Positions 15,128 to 19,625 of a DNA stretch of 19,625 nucleotides are shown here, in pieces. Both the position numbers and the translations under genes were made by a program. The notes under the pieces are model-generated. The model ran no database searches and had not been told where the DNA came from. It was given only the letters and a program-made list of their open reading frames with translations. The DNA is from M1-B18 sp048264125 (GTDB taxonomy: Bacteria; Bacillota; Clostridia; Peptostreptococcales; Natronincolaceae). The stretch covers positions 1-19,625 of the forward strand of contig JBLXDM010000021.1 of assembly GCA_048264125.1 (NCBI GenBank), written 5' to 3'. Within the stretch, counting starts at the first letter, position 1. The number at the start of each line of letters is the position of its first letter.

Positions 15128-15381
15128 GTTATTATAGTTTTTTACAAGAAGCTTTAAATTTTGCATAAGAGGTTTTTTATGTCGTCATATTGCATTATTC
15201 TAAGAAATTTAATTTGACATTAATAAAAAAATAATTATTATAATATAAAATTTATTATTAGAAAAATATGAATTTTTTTCACTAAGCCGAAAGTGATATT
15301 TCTTTATCAGCTTTATTTTGTACATTTATTGGACATATATTAGACATATACCTGTGTTATTTTCAGAATTTTCTATATATT
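15128..15381. promoter_or_regulatory. Candidate upstream activator sites
   Basis: AT-rich non-coding DNA upstream of the sigma-54 promoter. Two motifs stand out: the dyad TCACT-N8-AGTGA at 15279-15296, and two direct copies of GACATATA at 15332-15339 and 15343-15350, eleven bp apart and so on one face of the helix. They lie about 180 to 250 bp upstream of the predicted start, within reach for an enhancer-binding activator. No copy of either motif was seen upstream of the thiolase. Confidence 0.3.
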
Positions 15382-15410
15382 AAGCCCATCATTCTTGGAA
15401 TGATGGGCTT
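15382..15410 (-). terminator. Hairpin after the sigma-54 activator gene
   Basis: A 13-bp perfect stem (AAGCCCATCATTC / GAATGATGGGCTT) with a 3-nt loop, 52 bp past the activator stop. The following minus-strand bases are AT-rich but not a clean T run, so termination may be partial. Confidence 0.7.
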
Positions 15411-15462
15411 TGACAAGCATATTTGATATTGAAATAATTTGTGTTCATATTTATTACACTGT

Positions 15463-16944
15463 TCACTTTGTTAACATTTCAAGCTCATATTTTTTAATCT
15501 TCTCGTATAAATTGGTTCTGCTAATACCCAATAGCCTAGCAGTCTGAAATTTATTTCCATTTGTCTCCTTCAAATATTGCTCTATTGCCTTTTTTTCAAT
15601 ATCTTCAAAGATATCCTTAAGTGAGCCGTTTAGTTTATTTTTTGACACAAGGCCAACTGCCTCCTCCGACTGAACCTCTTTTCTTATATGATAGGGCAAA
15701 TGCTCCAGCATAACCGTCGCTTCCTTTTCAATAAGATTGATTGCCCGCTCCAGCACATTTGATAGCTCCCTGATGTTTCCCGGCCAGCTATATTTACACA
15801 GCGCTTCTAGGGCTGCATTAGATATCTCTGCAACATGCAGGTTAAGCTCGCTGGAAAGCTTCTTTATCAGATGATGCGTCAGCAGAGGTACATCTCCTAC
15901 CCTCTCCCGCAATGGAGGGATCCTTATATTGATCACATTAAGCCTGTAGTATAAGTCCTCTCTGAATTCCTTTTTTTCAACCATTTCCTCTAGGTTTTTG
16001 TTTGTTGCGGCTATAATTCTGACATCCACCTTCTGGCTCTTCACCGCTCCTATACGTTCTATTTCCCGTTCCTGTATTACCCTCAGTATTTTAACCTGCA
16101 TATTGAAGGGCAGATCCCCTATTTCATCAAGAAAAATAGTGCTTTTATTAGCCAGCTCAAATTTGCCGGGCTTACCACCCTTTTTAGCTCCTGTAAAAGC
16201 ACCCTCCTCATATCCAAAAAGCTCGGATTCCAACAGCTCAGAGGGTATTGCCCCACAGTTGATTTTTATTAAGGGATATTCCGATCTGGGGCTTTCGTTG
16301 TGGACAGCATGGGCAAAAAGCTCTTTACCCGTACCGCTTTCCCCCAAAAGAAGTATATTAGACTTTGTTCCCGCAACCTTTTTGGCCATGGCCTTTGCTT
16401 CCATCAGCTTTTGACTGGTCCCGATTATATTTTCAAAGGTATATTCGTTACCCCATGCTTTTTTTAATTCCTTTTTGTAAAACTCCAGCTGCTTTTCCAT
16501 TTTAAGTATGTTCTTTACATATACGTCGAATTCAACCAGGTTCTTGAAGATAACAGTACCGACAGCCCCAATTATTTCACCATCCTGGTAGATGGGAATT
16601 CGATCTGCAATCATTTGATTACCCTTAATGTCCTGGACATCTCCAATTTCCTTTTGTCCTGTCTTTACTACAATATGCATCCTTGTGTTTTCGATAATCT
16701 CTGCTACATACTTCCCTATTGCATCCTCCTGCTTAACACCCAAGAATTGGCAGTAGTTCTTATTTATCATGATGATATAGCCGTCCTTGTCTACAACCAC
16801 CATCCAATTATAGATTTTATCAAATATAAAGCGATACATCTTCAGCAGGTAATTCTTGGCTTCATTTGAATCTGTATATGTCTCGGGGTCCTCACCAATA
16901 GCATTTAATGCTAGATATTCTGCTTTTTTAGATTTTGTAATCAT
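15463..16944 (-). CDS. Sigma-54-dependent activator with PAS domain
   Basis: Enhancer-binding transcription activator of 493 residues. An N-terminal PAS-like sensor (about 38-140, with VVVDKDGYIIMINKNYCQFLG) is followed by a helical linker. The AAA+ domain has Walker A GESGTGKE (201-208), the sigma-54-contacting GAFTGA loop (248-253), Walker B FLDEIGD (271-277) and WPGNIREL. A C-terminal Fis-type HTH (about 450-493, ARLLGISRTNLYEKI) binds DNA. The ATG at 16944 is chosen because GGGGG lies 7 nt upstream; the GTG at 16950 is too close to it. The only sigma-54 promoters I find in the window flank it (thiolase and CoA-transferase), so it most likely controls both. The PAS ligand is unknown. Confidence 0.95.
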   Translation of the reverse strand: MITKSKKAEYLALNAIGEDPETYTDSNEAKNYLLKMYRFIFDKIYNWMVVVDKDGYIIMINKNYCQFLGVKQEDAIGKYVAEIIENTRMHIVVKTGQKEIGDVQDIKGNQMIADRIPIYQDGEIIGAVGTVIFKNLVEFDVYVKNILKMEKQLEFYKKELKKAWGNEYTFENIIGTSQKLMEAKAMAKKVAGTKSNILLLGESGTGKELFAHAVHNESPRSEYPLIKINCGAIPSELLESELFGYEEGAFTGAKKGGKPGKFELANKSTIFLDEIGDLPFNMQVKILRVIQEREIERIGAVKSQKVDVRIIAATNKNLEEMVEKKEFREDLYYRLNVINIRIPPLRERVGDVPLLTHHLIKKLSSELNLHVAEISNAALEALCKYSWPGNIRELSNVLERAINLIEKEATVMLEHLPYHIRKEVQSEEAVGLVSKNKLNGSLKDIFEDIEKKAIEQYLKETNGNKFQTARLLGISRTNLYEKIKKYELEMLTK

Positions 16945-16984
16945 AAACACACCCCCTATGAGCCGAAAAAAATATATTAAGCTT

Positions 16985-17013
16985 ATTATATATAAACTGA
17001 TTTACTTTTGGAA
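16985..17013 (-). promoter_or_regulatory. Possible sigma-70-type promoter of the activator gene
   Basis: A TATAAT on the minus strand (16990-16985) lies about 40 bp before the ATG with a weak -35 (TTCCAA, three of six) 17 bp away. The surroundings are very AT-rich, so chance is a real possibility. Confidence 0.3.
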
Positions 17014-17035
17014 GTTTTTTTTGTTGAAAAGTAAA

Positions 17036-17068
17036 ACAGCAAAAAACCATTAGATGATTTTTTGCTGT
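17036..17068 (-). terminator. Terminator after the thiolase gene
   Basis: An 11-bp stem (ACAGCAAAAAA / TTTTTTGCTGT) with an 11-nt loop, 10 bp beyond the thiolase stop; on the minus strand it is followed by TTTAC and CTTTTC. It separates the thiolase transcript from the activator gene. Confidence 0.8.
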
Positions 17069-17077
17069 GATTTTCTG

Positions 17078-18256
17078 CTATCTTTTTACTATTACTGCTG
17101 TTCCCATGCCGCCGCCAATACACAAGGTAGCTAAGCCATATTTTGAGTCTCTTTTTTGCATTTCGTGCAGCAGTGTTACAAGAATCCTAGCCCCGCTGGC
17201 ACCTACCGGATGGCCCAAGGCAATTGCCCCACCGTTAACGTTTACTTTTTCTATATCAAATGCTAAGTCCTTACCTACAGATAATGCCTGAGCTGCGAAG
17301 GCTTCATTTGCTTCAATTAAATCCATATCTGCAACTGTTAATCCAGCCTTTGATAAAGCCTTTTTAACAGCAGGCACAGGACCTATACCCATTATTGAAG
17401 GCTCAACGCCACCATTAGCATAGGCTACCAAAGTTGCTAAAGGCTTAATTCCAAGCTCATCTGCCTTTTCCTTTGACATGATTACCAGAGCTGCAGCGCC
17501 ATCGTTAATTCCAGATGCATTTCCTGCTGTTACTGAACCATCTTTTTTGAAGGCAGGCTTCATGGCACCTAGCTTTTCAACTGTCATGCCTTTTTTGAAG
17601 AATTCGTCAGTGTCAAATACGATTGGATCACCCTTACGTTGTGGTATTACTACAGGTACGATCTCATCCTTGAATTTACCCTCTGCCCACGCCTTTTCCG
17701 CTTTGTTTTGGCTGCTGGTGGCAAATACGTCCTGCTCTTCTCTTGTTATATTGTATTGTGCTGCAAGATTTTCAGCTGTTATTCCCATATGGTATTGGTT
17801 AAATGCATCAGTTAGTGCATCGTGGATCATTGAGTCGATAATTTGATCATGACCCATTCTCACACCCCATCTTGCCTTTGGTAATAAGTAAGGAGCCTGG
17901 CTCATATTTTCGCATCCACCTACGACAACGATATCATTGTCACCGGCAATAATTGTCTGAGCTCCCATTGATACAGTTCTTAAGCCTGAACCGCATAGCA
18001 TGTTGATTGTTGTTGCAGGTACCTCTACCGGCAAACCAGCTTTTACAGATGCTTGCCTTGCTACGCCTTGACCTAAGCCTGCCTGTAGAATACAACCCAT
18101 GTAAACCTCATCAACCTGCTCTGGCTTAACTCCTGCTCTGCTTAGGGCCTCCTTGATTGCGATGGCACCTAAATCCACAGCTGAAACATTGGTTAGAGCG
18201 CCTCCATAGCTACCAATAGCTGTCCTTACTGCACTGGCTATAACGATTTCCTTCAT
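17078..18256 (-). CDS. Acetyl-CoA acetyltransferase (thiolase)
   Basis: Condenses two acetyl-CoA to acetoacetyl-CoA or cleaves it in reverse; cytoplasmic. The 392 residues match biosynthetic-type thiolases. The acyl-carrying cysteine is C88 in NMLCGSG, the catalytic histidine H349 in GHPVGASGAR and the second cysteine C379 in CIGGGMG. NEAFA lies in the usual place (about 314-318). GGAGG lies about 8 nt before the ATG. It sits behind its own sigma-54 promoter and terminator, as a single-gene unit that feeds the CoA-transferase operon downstream. Symbols thlA and atoB are both used for such genes; the sequence does not decide between them. Confidence 0.96.
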   Translation of the reverse strand: MKEIVIASAVRTAIGSYGGALTNVSAVDLGAIAIKEALSRAGVKPEQVDEVYMGCILQAGLGQGVARQASVKAGLPVEVPATTINMLCGSGLRTVSMGAQTIIAGDNDIVVVGGCENMSQAPYLLPKARWGVRMGHDQIIDSMIHDALTDAFNQYHMGITAENLAAQYNITREEQDVFATSSQNKAEKAWAEGKFKDEIVPVVIPQRKGDPIVFDTDEFFKKGMTVEKLGAMKPAFKKDGSVTAGNASGINDGAAALVIMSKEKADELGIKPLATLVAYANGGVEPSIMGIGPVPAVKKALSKAGLTVADMDLIEANEAFAAQALSVGKDLAFDIEKVNVNGGAIALGHPVGASGARILVTLLHEMQKRDSKYGLATLCIGGGMGTAVIVKR

Positions 18257-18312
18257 TATAACTTCCTCCTTATATATAATTTTATTGTTAAAGGTATTTA
18301 ATATAATATACC

Positions 18313-18328
18313 TGCAAGAACTATACCA
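18313..18328 (-). promoter_or_regulatory. Sigma-54 promoter for the thiolase gene
   Basis: Minus strand TGGTATAGTTCTTGCA: TGGTAT (-24), five bases, TTGCA (-12). It differs from the consensus TGGCAYRNNNNTTGCW at one base only and has the correct spacing. The predicted start near 18302 gives a leader of about 45 nt. The upstream gap before birA is short, so any activator site would lie in the 3' part of birA. Confidence 0.75.
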
Positions 18329-18356
18329 AATTTAAGTAATTGAATTTTGATGTGCT

Positions 18357-19334
18357 CTAAATGTAATCTCCTTCTCCCCTTATGGAAACCTCGCCGGAGA
18401 TAATAGTTGCTTCTTCGCCATTGCCCCCTCTTATTTTAAGGAGACCTTCATCCGTAATGTCTAAGGCCAGCACCTGCTCTCTTTCTTCTCCCTTAACTAA
18501 GTATATTGTCTTCCCAATCACTGCAGAATATACTCTGCATATATCCAGACTTACATCAAAATTCTTCTCTGTTATGTATGCCGAATATAGGGCTGCAAAT
18601 TCGTTTATAATTGAAGCGGTTAAATCATTTCTGTCTACTCGTTCCTTTTTCTCCAGCAATAATGAGGTTGCCTTGAGCCTTAGCTCCTCAGGGAAGTAGC
18701 TTATATTAACGTTTATTCCAATGCCGACGATAATGTAGCTCACTTCATTTAGCTCCCCCGCCATCTCCGTCAATATACCACAGACCTTTTTGCCGTTAAC
18801 CACTATATCATTGGGCCATTTGATCAAGGCAGGAAGCCCAGTTGTCCGTCGTATAGCCCTGCATACTGCTGCCGCCGCCACCTGAGTCAGCATCGACGCC
18901 TCTGTTGGCGGTATCATTGGCTTTAGTACTATAGACATCCAAATTCCTTCACCCCTTGGCGAACTCCAATCCTTTCCCATTCTGCCCCGTCCAGCCAGCT
19001 GCTCCTCACTTATTACGATTGTACCCTCCTGTACCTCGTACGCTATTTTCTTAGCGTGATTGTTGGTGGAATCTATGCTGTCAAAGTGAAGTATGCTGGC
19101 CCCAATATTGTGCTCCTCTAGTCTGGCCTTTATATCCATCGGTAATAATTTTTCATTTGTCTCAAGTATTCTATACCCCTTTTTCGTTGCCTCAACATTG
19201 TAGCCCTCAAGCTTGATCTGATTTATATTCTTCCAGATGGCGGTCCTGGAAACCCCCAATAGGCTTGCCAGCTCCTCGCCGGATATATAATCACCTTTTT
19301 TTTCGTATAGAGCTTCTAATATTTTTTCCTTCAA
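18357..19334 (-). CDS. birA: Biotin-[acetyl-CoA-carboxylase] ligase and biotin repressor BirA
   Basis: Attaches biotin to carrier proteins through biotinyl-AMP and, with its DNA-binding domain, can repress biotin genes. The 325 residues match the bifunctional form. An N-terminal winged HTH (1-60, ELASLLGVSRTAIWKNI) is followed by the ligase core with GRGRMGKDW (115-123), KWPND (173-177) and NGKKVCGILTE (181-191), then a small C-terminal SH3-like domain. The start is TTG at 19334, with GGAGG 8 nt upstream. It lies next to a Na+-pumping decarboxylase beta subunit; such decarboxylases use a biotin-carrying subunit, which makes a functional link plausible. Confidence 0.96.
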   Translation of the reverse strand: MKEKILEALYEKKGDYISGEELASLLGVSRTAIWKNINQIKLEGYNVEATKKGYRILETNEKLLPMDIKARLEEHNIGASILHFDSIDSTNNHAKKIAYEVQEGTIVISEEQLAGRGRMGKDWSSPRGEGIWMSIVLKPMIPPTEASMLTQVAAAAVCRAIRRTTGLPALIKWPNDIVVNGKKVCGILTEMAGELNEVSYIIVGIGINVNISYFPEELRLKATSLLLEKKERVDRNDLTASIINEFAALYSAYITEKNFDVSLDICRVYSAVIGKTIYLVKGEEREQVLALDITDEGLLKIRGGNGEEATIISGEVSIRGEGDYI

Positions 19335-19442
19335 AGGACAAACCTCCTAACTATATCTATAACTTAAGTTTAAGTTTAATATTTCCATGTGTAAAGAAAA
19401 AAAATGCAAGGCGAATTTTTAGTGATTAGTGAATATAAAAAA

Positions 19443-19470
19443 GACGCACACCCTTCGCAAAGTGTACGCC
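19443..19470 (-). terminator. Bidirectional terminator after the decarboxylase beta subunit
   Basis: Minus strand GGCGTACAC pairs with GTGTGCGTC (9 bp, two G-U pairs), followed by CTTTTTTATATT. The plus strand also carries a T run after the hairpin. It starts about 14 bp past the stop at 19485. Confidence 0.78.
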
Positions 19471-19484
19471 CCTTTTTTTCTTTT

Positions 19485-19625
19485 CTAGTTAAACAGCGAC
19501 AGCAGAACCCCCGCCGCTACAGCAGAGCCAATAACTCCTGCCACATTGGGTCCCATTGCATGCATCAACAGGAAGTTGCTTGGATTTTCCTTTTGTCCTA
19601 CCACCTGTGATACTCTGGCTGCCAT
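19485..19625 (-). CDS. Sodium ion-translocating decarboxylase beta subunit, C-terminal part
   Basis: The last 46 residues of a membrane protein cut by the window edge. The sequence AARVSQVVGQKENPSNFLLM, then HAMGPNVAGVIGSAVAAGV and an LLSLF end, matches the conserved C-terminus of the beta subunit of oxaloacetate, methylmalonyl-CoA or glutaconyl-CoA decarboxylase. These subunits pump Na+ outward, driven by decarboxylation of a carboxybiotin. Which decarboxylase this is cannot be told from the tail. The in-frame ATG at 19625-19623 is an internal methionine, not the start. Confidence 0.88.
   Translation of the reverse strand: MAARVSQVVGQKENPSNFLLMHAMGPNVAGVIGSAVAAGVLLSLFN

Noticed and set aside
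19361..19380. AACTTAAGTT palindrome before birA as a BirA operator
   Set aside because: It lacks the long spaced dyad expected of biotin repressor sites and sits in very AT-rich DNA, so chance explains it.
1..19625. CRISPR array, tRNA or rRNA genes
   Set aside because: No regularly spaced repeat arrays and no tRNA- or rRNA-like sequences were seen on either strand by eye; a covariance search was not possible.

Overview
The window looks like a low-GC Firmicute chromosome, most likely an anaerobic clostridium. The grounds are AT-rich intergenic DNA, strong GGAGG-type ribosome binding sites, two TTG starts, type III pantothenate kinase, an ECF vitamin transporter subunit and a Na+-pumping decarboxylase beta subunit. 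I cannot name the species. Every intact gene is on the minus strand, so transcription runs from high to low coordinates.

Region 1 (1-4100) is an accessory patch. It holds a decayed, unrecognised plus-strand gene, then a BcgI-like restriction-modification pair: a nuclease-methyltransferase subunit and a two-TRD specificity subunit. The specificity frame has no ATG, GTG, TTG or CTG codon before its first target-recognition domain is well under way. Instead the two frames meet at what looks like a complete -1 ribosomal frameshift signal: a GGAGG, 10 nt, the slippery heptamer G GGA AAA directly before the TAA stop, 5 nt, then a 12-bp stem-loop. This is the most notable observation. It predicts a free 683-residue enzyme plus a fusion of about 1071 residues. 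Between this pair and lysS lie a terminator and a short reading frame that may be the tail of a lost integrase.

Region 2 (4104-10287) is housekeeping: lysS and greA behind a consensus sigma-70 promoter with a leader of about 190 nt, a quinate 5-dehydrogenase-like protein, dusB, coaX and an ECF S component that probably imports pantothenate or a related precursor. Two copies of a structured repeat of about 163 bp sit at 6343-6506 and 8710-8871. Their 54-bp cores are nearly identical; their arms differ between copies but pair within each copy.

Region 3 (10384-18256) begins with a soluble chemoreceptor-like protein, followed by a C4 ketone-body module: thiolase, sigma-54 activator, family I CoA-transferase, GntP permease and short-chain dehydrogenase. 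The likely scheme is uptake of 3-hydroxybutyrate (or a related acid), oxidation to acetoacetate, CoA transfer and thiolytic cleavage to acetyl-CoA, or the reverse. Sigma-54 (-24/-12) promoters precede both the thiolase and the CoA-transferase, and the only sigma-54 activator seen lies between them.

Region 4 (18357-19625) holds birA with its repressor HTH domain, a terminator, and the C-terminal 46 residues of a sodium-translocating decarboxylase beta subunit cut by the window edge.
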